64,000 nucleotides of DNA from Pilimelia columellifera (GTDB taxonomy: Bacteria > Actinomycetota > Actinomycetes > Mycobacteriales > Micromonosporaceae). Positions 8,792-17,942 of the stretch are shown piece after piece (the stretch's first letter is position 1; every line of letters starts with the position of its first letter). Below the pieces are notes generated by a model. The model was not told where the DNA came from and searched no databases. It worked only from the letters and a program-made list of their open reading frames with translations. The position numbers were made by a program, and so were the translations under genes. The stretch lies in assembly GCF_039532605.1 (NCBI RefSeq), contig NZ_BAAARY010000008.1, forward strand, positions 1 through 64,000. The letters run 5' to 3'.

Positions 8792-10568
8792 CCACACCAA
8801 CGCCCGCCGGCCCCTGTTCGACTCCGTATCGGACTACCTACTCGCCGCCGCCCTCGCCCTCGTCGCCGCCGTCCTGGTCGGAGTCTGGGCGGTCGGGCAG
8901 ATCGCCGGCCTGCTGTTCACGTTCTCCTGGCCCGACGCTTCGGTGGGCGACAGCCTGCACATCCTCACCCACCTCGGCGGGAACTGGGCCGACCCCCGCC
9001 AGGCATGGCCCGCCGCAGTCCACGGCCAACTGCCGGGGCCGGTGGGCATGTACGCGGCGGCGCTGATTGTGCTGGCCTGCGCCACTGCCTGCGCCATGTT
9101 CGGGCTGCGCAAGGTCGGGGACCGACGCCGCAACCGCGGCTTCGCCTCACCCGCCGAGGTACGGCAGGCGTTCACTGAGAAGCAGGTCCTGGCCCGCGGC
9201 GCACGCCTACGCCCGGACCTCGACGCACCGACCGCCGGACAGGTTGCCGTGCCGCTGGGGCGTACGCGTATCCCGTTGTGGCTGGGTATCGAGCACTCCG
9301 TTCTCCTGCTCGCCGCACCCCGCCAAGGCAAGACCAGCCAGGTGATCATTCCGTGGTTGGCGAACTGGGACGGCCCGGCCCTGGTGACCTCGGTCCGCGA
9401 CGATGTCGCCCTCAACACCATCACCCTGCGGCAGCAGCGGGGGCCAGTGCTGGTGATGGACCTGTCCGGGACCCGCTGGCCCTGGATGCTGCGCTGGTCA
9501 CCCACCAGCGACTGCGAACGCTTCGACAAGGCCCGCGAACGCGCCGACATCATGGTCGCCGTCGGCAGACCCGAAACCGGATCGGACTCCACCAACGCCG
9601 GGTTCTTCGGCCTGACCGCCACCAACCTGCTCGCCGCGTGGCTGCACGCCGCCGCGCTGACCGGCCGCAGCATGGCCGACGTACTTCGCTGGTCCCTGGA
9701 CGCCACCGACGACGAACCCATCCGCCTACTCGCCAGCCACCCCGACGCCGCCCCCGGCGTGGCCGAACTGATCAACGGGATCTATCAGTCGCCGGCCGAA
9801 ACTCGCTCGAACATGTGGACCACCGTCCAAACCGCCGTCGCGCCCCTGCTCTCGACCGCGGCGCGGGACGTGTTCTGCCCGCCGCCGGGTGACGGCCTAA
9901 ACGTGGCCAATTTCCTGCAGGACGGCGGAACTATCTACCTTCGCGTCTCGGAGAAGCAGGCCGGGGCGTTGGCGCCCTTAATCTCGGCCTTCGTTGACGA
10001 ACTCACCGCCACCGCACAGCGGCTGGCCAAGCGCAATGACTCGGGCCGCCTGAGCCCACCCCTGGCGCTGATCCTGGATGAGGTCGCCAACGTCGTACCA
10101 CTCCCCCACCTGCCGGCCCTCATGTCCTACGCGGGCGGGTCGGGGATCTTCGTCGTCGCCGTCCTGCAGGACATGGCCCAAGCAAGAGCCCGCTGGGGCC
10201 GCGACGGAGCGGACATGATCTGGGGCGCCGCCACAGCCAAGATCGCCCTCGGCGGCCTGACCGGCGACGAACTCGCCGAATTCTCCAAACTCGCCGGCGA
10301 GTACCGCGAGACGGTCACCAGCACCAGCCGCAGCCTGCAGCACGGCACCACCATGCAAACCCAGCTCGGAGACCGCAAGACGTTGAGCCCGGACCGGGTA
10401 CGCACCCTCGACCAGGAACGCCGCCAGGCGCTGGTCATCGCCGGCACGACACCGGCGGTGATCACTCAGATGGTGCGGCACTACGAATCCGAGCAAGCCG
10501 ACGCCTACGCCGCGTCCGTCACCGCCATACGCAAGCAGCTGGCCGAACTGGAGGAACACCGTGGCTGA
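8784..10568 (+). CDS. Type IV coupling protein (VirD4/TraG family)
   Basis: 594 residues from the GTG that overlaps the end of the VirB4-like gene. Two N-terminal transmembrane helices (about 15-45 and 90-112) precede a hexameric ATPase domain. Walker A is APRQGKTSQ near residue 180, followed by LVTSVRDD, and Walker B is LALILDEVANV near 430. After this comes the PLPHLPALMSYAGGSGI segment typical of TraG/TraD. It links the relaxase-DNA complex to the T4SS channel and drives DNA export. It overlaps the following gene. Confidence 0.93.
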   Translation: MADHTNARRPLFDSVSDYLLAAALALVAAVLVGVWAVGQIAGLLFTFSWPDASVGDSLHILTHLGGNWADPRQAWPAAVHGQLPGPVGMYAAALIVLACATACAMFGLRKVGDRRRNRGFASPAEVRQAFTEKQVLARGARLRPDLDAPTAGQVAVPLGRTRIPLWLGIEHSVLLLAAPRQGKTSQVIIPWLANWDGPALVTSVRDDVALNTITLRQQRGPVLVMDLSGTRWPWMLRWSPTSDCERFDKARERADIMVAVGRPETGSDSTNAGFFGLTATNLLAAWLHAAALTGRSMADVLRWSLDATDDEPIRLLASHPDAAPGVAELINGIYQSPAETRSNMWTTVQTAVAPLLSTAARDVFCPPPGDGLNVANFLQDGGTIYLRVSEKQAGALAPLISAFVDELTATAQRLAKRNDSGRLSPPLALILDEVANVVPLPHLPALMSYAGGSGIFVVAVLQDMAQARARWGRDGADMIWGAATAKIALGGLTGDELAEFSKLAGEYRETVTSTSRSLQHGTTMQTQLGDRKTLSPDRVRTLDQERRQALVIAGTTPAVITQMVRHYESEQADAYAASVTAIRKQLAELEEHRG

Positions 10569-11370
10569 CCCCGACAACCCCATCGCCCGGCTCCGGCCCG
10601 GCGGCCGCGTCAACCCGGCACCCACCACCCGGCGGATGGGTGCCGGCGGGCGGCGACGCGACGGGGACGCCCCAGAGGCCGACCCGCGCACGCTCGTGCG
10701 GGAGTGGCACGCCATGACCCCCACCGAACGGCGCACGGCATGGGTGGAACTGGTCGACTGGGTCACCTGGCTACACGACCGCTACGAACTCGCCACCGAA
10801 CACCGGCTACCCGAATGCTGGCCACAGCACCCCGGCCTCATCGAAGAACTCTCCGCACTCAAAGCGTGGCGGCACGAGATCTACAACAGCATCGCCCCGT
10901 CCGGACAAGCCGCCCGCTACTGGCACGCCGAACTACGCCTCGTCATCGCCAACGCCACCACCGCGTACGCCCAACCCTGCAGGGCCGGACACAAGACACC
11001 CCGCCACGATGCGCTCGCCGACCCGAACACAGACCTGCGCAGCCGCTGGCTGTCCGCCGACCCCCTCGCTGCGGTGCCGGCCAGTCTCATGACCGCCGGT
11101 ATTGAACAGACCCGCGGCGGCGACCGCATCCCGGACGCGGTCATCCACGACGCCCTGCACCGCGGCGACGCCCGGCCACTCGGGCAGCAGGTCGCCGACT
11201 TCGTCCACTACGACGGCTTCTGGTGGACCCCTGAAGACAGCACCGGGATGTGGCTGCAGATCAGCGACCCGGTGTTCGCCGCCGACCTCGACCGATCTGC
11301 CGACCGGCTCGCCGAAGCCGACCAGGCCGTCGCTCAAGCCCAAACCCAGCGCCGCCAGGATTGGAGGTAG
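10561..11370 (+). CDS. Transfer-operon protein with C-terminal WW-containing domain
   Basis: 269 residues, GTG start overlapping the coupling-protein stop. The N-terminus (1-45) is Gly/Arg/Pro-rich. The middle (50-150) is helical with several Trp and His residues and ends in a conserved AYAQPCRAGHKTPRH segment. The last about 85 residues (IHDALHRGDARPL, DFVHYDGFWW, MWLQI) are related to the two small proteins at 488-748 and 12413-12676, so this gene looks like a fusion of that domain. Function unknown; co-transcription with VirD4 suggests a role in substrate recruitment. Confidence 0.7.
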   Translation: MADPDNPIARLRPGGRVNPAPTTRRMGAGGRRRDGDAPEADPRTLVREWHAMTPTERRTAWVELVDWVTWLHDRYELATEHRLPECWPQHPGLIEELSALKAWRHEIYNSIAPSGQAARYWHAELRLVIANATTAYAQPCRAGHKTPRHDALADPNTDLRSRWLSADPLAAVPASLMTAGIEQTRGGDRIPDAVIHDALHRGDARPLGQQVADFVHYDGFWWTPEDSTGMWLQISDPVFAADLDRSADRLAEADQAVAQAQTQRRQDWR

Positions 11371-11376
11371 CAGCAG

Positions 11377-12399
11377 ATGACCACACTCAACACCCGAGCC
11401 GAACAGGCACTACTCGGGGCGCTGCTGGCCGAACCCGTACCCGCCACCGCGGAGTTCGCCCACCTGCGGCCCGACGACTTCGGCAACAGCCTCCACACCG
11501 CCGTCTACACCGCCATCACTGAGACCCGCACCGCCTACCCCCACCTCGCCAGCCACCCGCTGGCTGAGCAGGTCGCCGAACGGGTCAACACCGAAGGCAT
11601 CGACGCCGGCTGGCTCGGCGGGCTTCGTGACGCGTGTCCTGAACCGCGGCACGCTGCCGCATACGCGCGGATGGTCATCGACGCCAGCCTGCGCCGCGAC
11701 ATCAACCAACACGCCGCCCGCATCACCACCAACGCCGCAGCCAGCCGCGACGTCGACGGCGCCGCGCACCTCAACCGGCTCGCCGCCGCACTCGCGAGGC
11801 AGGCACAAATCAACGCCGCCCTCATCGAAGCCGAGCTCGACGACGATGCCGCGCCACGTCATGCGGCTCTGCCCGAGCCGCAGCCCGCCGCCCAGGTCGA
11901 TCCGGCAAGGGTGATGGTGGAAGAGGAGCTGATCGCCGACCTCATCCACAACCCCGACCAGGCCCGACAGCTCGGCCGGTTCCTGCACTCCGACACTTTC
12001 ACCAGCCCCCAACGGCGCGAGATCTACGAGGCCGTCGTCTCCGTCGCCTTCGACGGCGGGCCCGTCGACGAACTGATCATCGGCTGGCAGGTCGAGCAGA
12101 CCCGCGCCGCCGACCGGGCGTTCACCGACCTGCCTACCGCACTCTGGTCGATGGGCGTAGCACCCGAAACCGACCAGGCCCTACTCGCCCGCCTGGTCCG
12201 TACCCGGCCCGCGCGCACAGCCGTAGAGCTGGGACGGGATCTCCTCACCGAGGACGTGCGGCAGCGGCTCGCCGGCCGACTCGCCACCCTGGCACCCATA
12301 ACCCAGCCGCCGCCGCGCCCCGGCAACGGGCTGGACCCGCATCTGCGGCCCCCGCGACCTACGGACGGCCATCACTTTCAACCTCGCCGCGACCAGTAG
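11377..12399 (+). CDS. DnaB N-terminal-domain-like protein, right copy
   Basis: 340 residues, ATG behind GGAGG. It opens with TRAEQALLGALLAEP, and the first helical block (about 5-115) looks like the DnaB N-terminal domain. A second block (about 170-215: EELIADLIHNPDQARQLGRFLHSDTFTSP) repeats the theme. It lacks a P-loop. It matches the protein at 745-1734 in both blocks and in length, but faces the opposite direction. It is followed by a copy of the small WW-containing gene, reproducing the gene pair at the other end of the module. Function unknown; helicase or primase interaction is plausible. Confidence 0.75.
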   Translation: MTTLNTRAEQALLGALLAEPVPATAEFAHLRPDDFGNSLHTAVYTAITETRTAYPHLASHPLAEQVAERVNTEGIDAGWLGGLRDACPEPRHAAAYARMVIDASLRRDINQHAARITTNAAASRDVDGAAHLNRLAAALARQAQINAALIEAELDDDAAPRHAALPEPQPAAQVDPARVMVEEELIADLIHNPDQARQLGRFLHSDTFTSPQRREIYEAVVSVAFDGGPVDELIIGWQVEQTRAADRAFTDLPTALWSMGVAPETDQALLARLVRTRPARTAVELGRDLLTEDVRQRLAGRLATLAPITQPPPRPGNGLDPHLRPPRPTDGHHFQPRRDQ

Positions 12400-12412
12400 A
12401 AGGAAGGCCCGC

Positions 12413-12676
12413 ATGAGCCACGACACGCCACAACCGACCGTCCCCACCACTAACGATGGCCGTGAGCTGCCGTTGGAGGTCAGCCACCGTGAGATGAGCG
12501 ATGCCTACGACAACGGCGCCGCCACCACCTTGTCGGACCGCAGCACCGACTTCGTCTACTACCGCCAGGCGTGGTGGATCGCTGACCTCACCGGCTGGCT
12601 ACGCATCACCGACCACCTCACTGTCGCACGGCTGGAACGGCACGCACGCTGGGCAAACCCCAACTGGGCACAGTAG
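12413..12676 (+). CDS. Small conserved WW-containing protein, right copy
   Basis: 87 residues, ATG with a GAAGG-rich leader. It shares with the 488-748 protein the order of a His/Glu/Met helix (VSHREMSDA), TL segment, STDFVYYRQAWW, GWLRITD strand and VARLERHARWAN end. It is the last well-supported gene of the transfer operon. Function unknown. Confidence 0.7.
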   Translation: MSHDTPQPTVPTTNDGRELPLEVSHREMSDAYDNGAATTLSDRSTDFVYYRQAWWIADLTGWLRITDHLTVARLERHARWANPNWAQ

Positions 12677-12755
12677 AGACGGCAGGTCGCGTACAGACAC
12701 CCTGTCACGCCGCCACAGGCGGCGGGCATCGCTGCGGTGGCCTTGGGAGGACACG

Positions 12756-12845
12756 ATGCTCGGCTTCGATCCCGACCTCGCTGATCAGCTAATCGGCGGC
12801 TGGGAAACGCGACCTCACCAACCAGGCCGAACAACCCAACACTGA
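12756..12845 (+). CDS. Possible 29-residue peptide gene
   Basis: A short frame (MLGFDPDLADQLIGG, then a Pro/Thr-rich end) starts five bases after a strong GGGAGG site, 80 bases downstream of the transfer operon. The ribosome-binding site is the main support. No family is recognised and it may be chance. Confidence 0.3.
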   Translation: MLGFDPDLADQLIGGWETRPHQPGRTTQH

Positions 12846-12980
12846 TTCTGACGGTCTGACGTGGCCCACACGGACCGCCTCAAGTGGGGCACACCATGGT
12901 GAGGGACCCGGGTCCCGCGACGGCAACGCTTCGTAACGAGAGTCCAGGCTACAGCGCGCGTTATTCGCGGCATGTGAGTG

Positions 12981-13008
12981 CGCCCTGGTTCGAAGTCTGG
13001 TCAGGGCG
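12981..13008. terminator. Inverted repeat between convergent genes
   Basis: Seven-base perfect stem CGCCCTG/CAGGGCG with a 14-base loop. It lies between the plus-strand transfer operon and the minus-strand gene ending at 13056, so a bidirectional terminator is the simplest reading. There is no clear T-run. The loop contains GGTTCGAA, but the surrounding bases do not fold as a tRNA. Confidence 0.45.
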
Positions 13009-13055
13009 GGGCGGGGCTAACCTCGCGATTGGAAATGTCGATGCCACTGTACAGT

Positions 13056-13448
13056 TCACTCGGTGGCACCGGCGGACCGCAACTGCCGCCCGAGTTCCCC
13101 GACAAGAATGCGCGGGTAACGTCGCCACCACCAGAGGTCGGGATCATCGAAGTAGTGGAACTGCGAGAGAACATAGCCATCATCATTGATCGTTGCCGCT
13201 CGGAACCGGTTGTCGAGATTCCTGATTCTATCGGTCCACCGTAAGACGACCTGATCATCGAGGAGTAGCCATGCCTCGTGCAGCCAGTTGCGGCAGTATA
13301 GGTCACTGGTGTACTCGTCGACCTCATCGTGGTAACCCTTCTCTACCTCAGTTACTAACCAACTCCATGCCTCGGCTCTCTCCTCGACTGTGAAGGCGGC
13401 TCGCCATCCTCGCTGCTGCAGGGTGACGCCGACGTCAGACTCATCCAC
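13056..13448 (-). CDS. Hypothetical protein, 130 residues
   Basis: A coding-looking frame rich in Trp, Tyr and acidic residues (NWLHEAWLLLDDQVVLRWTDRI; DPDLWWWRRYPRILVGELGR). It resembles small single-domain cytosolic proteins of the immunity or SUKH-like size class, but I cannot assign it. It is AT-richer than the transfer operon and lies next to the AT-richer ATPase gene, so both may have arrived together. Stand-alone, with a 180-base gap to the next gene. Confidence 0.55.
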   Translation of the reverse strand: MDESDVGVTLQQRGWRAAFTVEERAEAWSWLVTEVEKGYHDEVDEYTSDLYCRNWLHEAWLLLDDQVVLRWTDRIRNLDNRFRAATINDDGYVLSQFHYFDDPDLWWWRRYPRILVGELGRQLRSAGATE

Positions 13449-13629
13449 GACCCCAGGCTAGGCGTCCGAACCCAAGTGGTCGCGAGGGTTCCTCAGCACG
13501 ACCGGCCGGTCCCGGTGACCGACTAGGAGTGACGCTGTGCAGCGAGCGGTCGGCGGCAATGGAGTGCGGCGCGCGAAAATGGCGCCTCTGAAGGCTGTTA
13601 GGCGTAGCTTGGTGTAGTGCCGACCCGAG

Positions 13630-15060
13630 TCAACGAGGAATCAAATTGTAATGTAGCGCGTAGGTCTTTAGTTTTTCCATGATATATGCAGCCATCGAGG
13701 ATGCTTTACAGTGCGCTGGACTAAGGTGATGGAACTCTAGATGCAATTCCTCATCCCGCATCAAAATTACGGCGTCAGCAAATGCCCCAGAATCGCCGAG
13801 GTCCACCTCAAAAGCACCTTTTGCGGCCGAAAACTCTGGCACAACTTGCTCCACTAGACCGCAAATTGCCTGATTAACTGCTTTGTGTCGCCGTGCCGAA
13901 ACTGCCTGGATCGCTTCGTAGGCCGCTAAGGTCGCGTCAGCCGTTCGCCCCTTGCTTGTAGACGTCAGTTCTGCCGAGGTAGTTGCAGTGAGGAATCGAT
14001 AGAAATCCGTATTCCGGAAAGTCGTAGCTGCGTTAGTGGCGTTTCGACTGAGTCCAGCTTTGGACGTTAATTGCTGCAAGTCATGGTCACCGTGATGCAG
14101 GGCGGCATAGCTGACAGAACTCGGGGTCATCGTTACGAGTCGGGCTTGAAATAGGGAAATGACATATGCGAGATGGTGGCTTGGATTTTTAAGGCGTGCT
14201 TTCCAATACTTGCCAGAAATGGACCTTGAAGAATAGGACACTAACTCTTCGGCCTTGATGTTCAACTGCCCGGCCCGTCGTAGCCGATTCGCCTCACCCA
14301 CAACTGCGCTATCAGACGACACTACAAAGAGTAGGCGTGGAAGTGAACGCGCCAAGCGCACCTCCTCAACGCTGGTTGTAACCATGTCACGGATGGTTTC
14401 GAGGAAGGCGCCGACGGAGTCTTGCCCTTGGGTCGCAACTTCAATAGCAGTTACGTCAATGGCGAGTTCCTCTAAGGTTTGATCCAACTGAATTAATAGG
14501 CGTTCCAGGATGGTGGGCCATTCGGTCGAGCTTGGCCCTCCGATAGATAATTCCCCGGCAGCGGGTGCGAGGGTTTTACCACCAACCTTGCGCGCGGCAT
14601 TAAGGAGGCTGTCTCGCCAGTCGTCATCCGTTGTAGGCCAAAGGATAACCAAATCTGGCCTGGTTCGCGCTATTCCGTTCAGCGAAGACATCAGTTGCCC
14701 GAGTCCAATGTCGTCGTCAGTCTGTTCGCGATTATCGATCAGTACGGGGATATTGCGACTGGTTTGAGTTGGCAATTTTTCATTGAGCCACCTAGGTAAA
14801 TCCCTTAATGATACCGTCGAAGGCACGGCGAAGACTGGCTCGTATTTTTCCGGAAGAAGTGAAGAAAGAGCGAAGACTGCGGTTGTTTTTCCCGTACCGG
14901 AAGGTGCTGTAATAAAGCCCATGACGCCTCCGAGCTGAACTTCTGCTGCTCGGCGTAGAGCTTCGAATCGCTGTAGATCTGCCTCTACCGGAACAATAAG
15001 AGGCGTGGGGTCAACGGCACCCCTCAAGTGCTCAAAGCGGGTCGGAATGCCTATTAGCAC
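13630..15060 (-). CDS. Stand-alone P-loop ATPase in an AT-richer island
   Basis: About 476 residues if translation starts at the GTG behind GGGGG; the open frame extends upstream to 15198, but that part looks non-coding. Walker A is APSGTGKTTA near residue 50, followed by an AAA/STAND-like core with VILWPTTDDDW and LPRLLFVVSSDSAVV strands. The C-terminal end (FADAVILMRDEELHLEFHH, then a helix IMEKLKTYALHY) has a D-x9-E-x-H spacing reminiscent of PD-(D/E)xK nucleases, which is only suggestive. Base composition is near 50% GC by eye against about 70% around it, indicating recent transfer. No partner gene is evident. It could be a single-gene defence ATPase, or a regulator. Confidence 0.65.
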   Translation of the reverse strand: MLIGIPTRFEHLRGAVDPTPLIVPVEADLQRFEALRRAAEVQLGGVMGFITAPSGTGKTTAVFALSSLLPEKYEPVFAVPSTVSLRDLPRWLNEKLPTQTSRNIPVLIDNREQTDDDIGLGQLMSSLNGIARTRPDLVILWPTTDDDWRDSLLNAARKVGGKTLAPAAGELSIGGPSSTEWPTILERLLIQLDQTLEELAIDVTAIEVATQGQDSVGAFLETIRDMVTTSVEEVRLARSLPRLLFVVSSDSAVVGEANRLRRAGQLNIKAEELVSYSSRSISGKYWKARLKNPSHHLAYVISLFQARLVTMTPSSVSYAALHHGDHDLQQLTSKAGLSRNATNAATTFRNTDFYRFLTATTSAELTSTSKGRTADATLAAYEAIQAVSARRHKAVNQAICGLVEQVVPEFSAAKGAFEVDLGDSGAFADAVILMRDEELHLEFHHLSPAHCKASSMAAYIMEKLKTYALHYNLIPR

Positions 15061-15549
15061 GACTCTACCCCCGTATCGACATGGCAAGTGCCACCTATAG
15101 TGCCAGGCAAAGCAGACCGGTGCGGCTGGGTTCGTAGAACTCGTGGACTTTGAAACGGTAGTCCGAAATTGCCGGCAAGTCGTGTCAATGGCGGGCAAGA
15201 GAAGGGCGCCTAGCTATTGGGTACTCAACTCGGCATGAGCGCGCGTCGTTGGATGGTGCTCTGGCGTGACGACCACAACTATGTGTCGCCGAGGCATCGA
15301 GTGGTTCGACCCACTGGCGGGGCCACTTGGGGCGTCCGTGTGGGCCACGTCAGGCCGTCAGACCACAACGCCGTCGCCCGCCCTGACCGGGCAAGCCCGC
15401 AGCCGGCCGGCCTCGTCCAAGTCATGGTCGACGCCTCCCGGACACTGACGGGCCTGCACCTGGACGAACGGGCACGGCAACAGCCAGTCGCCCGCCACCC
15501 CCACCGCCATCCAAGAAAGCCGGGCCGCGGCGAGGGCCTGGCGGCCCTT
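15061..15549. other. Gap upstream of the ATPase gene
   Basis: 489 bases with no supported gene. On the minus strand a TATAGG hexamer about 40 bases before the ATPase start could be a -10 box. The short palindrome TGGCA-ag-TGCCA lies next to it and could be an operator. The rest, up to the stop of the exonuclease gene, shows nothing I recognise. Confidence 0.4.
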
Positions 15550-16110
15550 TTAGGAGCCACGGTAGCGTGCGGCCATATACACCTGATGACCCCACCGCGC
15601 GTCGTGGACCGGATGGTGAGGGCGCGGATTGTGCGGCAGCTCGACCTCTGTCTCGATAGCGAGGGCGTGGAGATCATCACATCGGGTTGGCCACCCCGAT
15701 GCCTGCGGCCCGGCAGCCGAGGACACCAGTTGGTAGTCCCAGTCGGCGTATGCGCTCCATATTTCAGCGGCCTCCGTCGCGTCAAAGCCGAACGTCCCGA
15801 CGTCCGCGATCGTCGGGAACCACGCCCACACCTCCGTAGCGCCGTGTAGGAACTCTGCCAGGGCCGTCGCCATCTCGGAACCGTCCAGGACGGGTACAGC
15901 GGGGTCAATCAGCGGTAGCACCTGCGCCTGGACGAACGGGCTACATGGCACCGCTAACGCATCGGCCGCTACCGCAGTGAACTGCTGACCGCCATCGTCA
16001 ACCATCCCCACCCACAGCAGTCGTGACCGGCCGGTCCAGGGCAAGTCGGTGAACTCGGTGTCAAGAAAAACCCGACGTTCGCTGCCGACCGCAGGTGTCT
16101 GAGACATCAT
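15550..16110 (-). CDS. DEDDh-type 3'-5' exoribonuclease-like protein
   Basis: 186 residues. The first acidic motif is FLDTEFTDLPW (residues about 15-25). A later acidic strand EVWAWFPTIAD and the C-terminal HHPVHDARWGH (His plus Asp four residues later) fit the DEDDh exonuclease fold and most resemble the small actinobacterial exoribonuclease AS/poly(A)-specific type. It removes nucleotides from RNA or DNA 3' ends; the substrate here is unknown. It lies 28 bases after argS on the same strand and is probably the last gene of that operon, so a link to tRNA metabolism is possible but unproven. Confidence 0.7.
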   Translation of the reverse strand: MMSQTPAVGSERRVFLDTEFTDLPWTGRSRLLWVGMVDDGGQQFTAVAADALAVPCSPFVQAQVLPLIDPAVPVLDGSEMATALAEFLHGATEVWAWFPTIADVGTFGFDATEAAEIWSAYADWDYQLVSSAAGPQASGWPTRCDDLHALAIETEVELPHNPRPHHPVHDARWGHQVYMAARYRGS

Positions 16111-16138
16111 CGCGATCGTTCATCCCTGGGACGGATCA

Positions 16139-17869
16139 TCACATCTGATCGGGTGCCTGGATACCAAGCAGGCCAAGTCCGAGGGCAAGTGTTCGGGCGG
16201 TCGCGTCGCAAAGCACGAGGCGACTGTCGCGGACTTCGTCTTCGGCTTTCAAGACCGTGCACTTCTCATAGAAGGCAGTGAAAGCGGCGGCCAGCGTGTG
16301 CAGGTATTGGGCGAGCCGGTGGAACTCCAGGCCGGCTTCCACCTCGCGCAGGACGCCTGCGAATCCCAAGAGTTCGATCGCCAGGGCACGCTCGGCTGGA
16401 TCGTTGATTACAAGCTGCTTGGGCTGGCGGTCAGGGGCGATGCCGGCGCGACGGAAGATGGAGCAGATCCGGGCGCGGGCGTACTGCAGGTAGGGGGCGG
16501 TGTTGCCTTCGAAGGCCAGCATCCGGTCCAGGTCGAAGATGTAATCCTTGTTCCGGTCGGTCGACAGGTCGGCGTACTTTACCGCTCCAATCCCGACAGC
16601 CTTGGCGACGGCAGCGCGTTCCTGCGGGTCCAGGTTCGGGTCCTTCACTGCAATCGCCTCTGCGGCACGGGTGACGGCTTCGTCGAGTAGGTCGACGAGT
16701 TTGACGGAGACGCCGGCGCGGGTGCGCAGCATCTTGCCGTCCGTGCCGAGGATCGATCCGAACCCGATGTGTTCGGCGCTGACGCTATCGGTGAGCCAGC
16801 CGACTTCCCGGGCGGTCTGGTAGACCATCTCGAAGTGCTGCCGCTGCGGCAGCCCGACCACGTACAGCAGCCGGGTGGCGTACAGGACGTTGATGCGGCG
16901 GCGGATGGTGGCCAGGTCGGTGGCCGCGTAGCCGAAGCCGCCGTCGGACTTTTGAACGATCAGCGGCAGGGGCTTGTCGTCTCGGCCGGTGAACCCGGTC
17001 GGGAAGACGCACTTGGCGCCCTCGGACAGCGTCAGGATGCCGCGGGCGTCGAGTTCGTCGACTACCGACTGGAGTTGGTCGTTGTAGAAGGATTCGCCGT
17101 AGTAGTCGTCGTCGGTCAGCCGGACGTCGAGCAGGGCGTAGACGGTGGCGAAGTACTTCTTCGAGTCGGCGACCAGCGTCTCCCACAACCGACGGGTTGT
17201 TGGGTCACCGGACTGCAGCGCAACGACCCGCTGGCGGGCGCGGGCGGCGAACACCTCGTCGGTGTCAAACTTGCGGCGAGCGGCCTGGTAGAAGCCGTTC
17301 AGGTCGCCAACGGAGAGTTCCGCGGCGGCTTCGGTCTCGCCGATGGCTAGAAGGTGCTCGATGAGCATGCCGAAGGGTGTGCCCCACTCACCGATGTGGT
17401 TCTGCCGGATGACGGTGTGCCCGAGCCATTCCAGAAGCCGGACGGCCGCATCCCCGATGATGGTCGAGCGCAGGTGCCCGACGTGCATCTCCTTCGCCGC
17501 ATTCGGCGCTGAGTAGTCGATAGTGATCGTCTCGGGCGTCTGCGTGCGTGGGACGCCCAGCCGGTCGTCGGCCAAGACGTCGGCGACCAGCTCACCGAGC
17601 AGACTGTTGGTGACGGTGAGGTTGATGAAACCGGGGCCGGAGATCTCCACCTGCGTGCACAGGTCGCCCAGGTCGGCGGCGGCCACGACCTGCTCGGCGA
17701 TGGCCCTGGGGTTGGAGCCGAGGCGACGGGCCAATCCCAAGGCAGCGTCTGACTGGAAGTCCGCGTGCTGCGATCGTCGAACGGCAGGTTCGACCGGCTC
17801 GCCGGCCACCATCGCGAACGCCGCCGCCATACGCTGCTTGAGCAGGTCTTCCAGGTTTGCCATAGTCAC
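16139..17869 (-). CDS. argS: Arginyl-tRNA synthetase
   Basis: 576 residues, a full-length class I ArgRS. GTG start with GAGAGG five bases upstream (an ATG lies two codons in). The N-terminal Add-1 domain precedes the HIGH region, seen as APNAAKEMHVGHLRSTIIGD near residue 117-136. The KMSKS-equivalent is the degenerate DGKMLRTRAGVSVKL near 375, as is normal for many ArgRS. The C-terminal anticodon-binding DALR domain includes NTAPYLQYARARICSIFRRAG and ends near ALGLGLLGI. It should charge tRNA-Arg in the cytosol. Placement at the end of a mobile, biosynthetic-looking operon rather than beside lysA/hom suggests a second copy, for resistance or for aminoacyl-tRNA supply. Confidence 0.93.
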   Translation of the reverse strand: MTMANLEDLLKQRMAAAFAMVAGEPVEPAVRRSQHADFQSDAALGLARRLGSNPRAIAEQVVAAADLGDLCTQVEISGPGFINLTVTNSLLGELVADVLADDRLGVPRTQTPETITIDYSAPNAAKEMHVGHLRSTIIGDAAVRLLEWLGHTVIRQNHIGEWGTPFGMLIEHLLAIGETEAAAELSVGDLNGFYQAARRKFDTDEVFAARARQRVVALQSGDPTTRRLWETLVADSKKYFATVYALLDVRLTDDDYYGESFYNDQLQSVVDELDARGILTLSEGAKCVFPTGFTGRDDKPLPLIVQKSDGGFGYAATDLATIRRRINVLYATRLLYVVGLPQRQHFEMVYQTAREVGWLTDSVSAEHIGFGSILGTDGKMLRTRAGVSVKLVDLLDEAVTRAAEAIAVKDPNLDPQERAAVAKAVGIGAVKYADLSTDRNKDYIFDLDRMLAFEGNTAPYLQYARARICSIFRRAGIAPDRQPKQLVINDPAERALAIELLGFAGVLREVEAGLEFHRLAQYLHTLAAAFTAFYEKCTVLKAEDEVRDSRLVLCDATARTLALGLGLLGIQAPDQM

Positions 17870-17942
17870 GCAGTCCTCTCTAGGCGCGAAGTGGTCATCG
17901 TCCTCGGATGCCCCAGCGCTCGCCGTGAGCGTTCAATCCAAC

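Noticed and set aside
12981..13008. tRNA-like GGTTCGAA inside a hairpin
   Set aside because: Only a 7-base stem and a 14-base loop; no acceptor, D or anticodon arms can be drawn.
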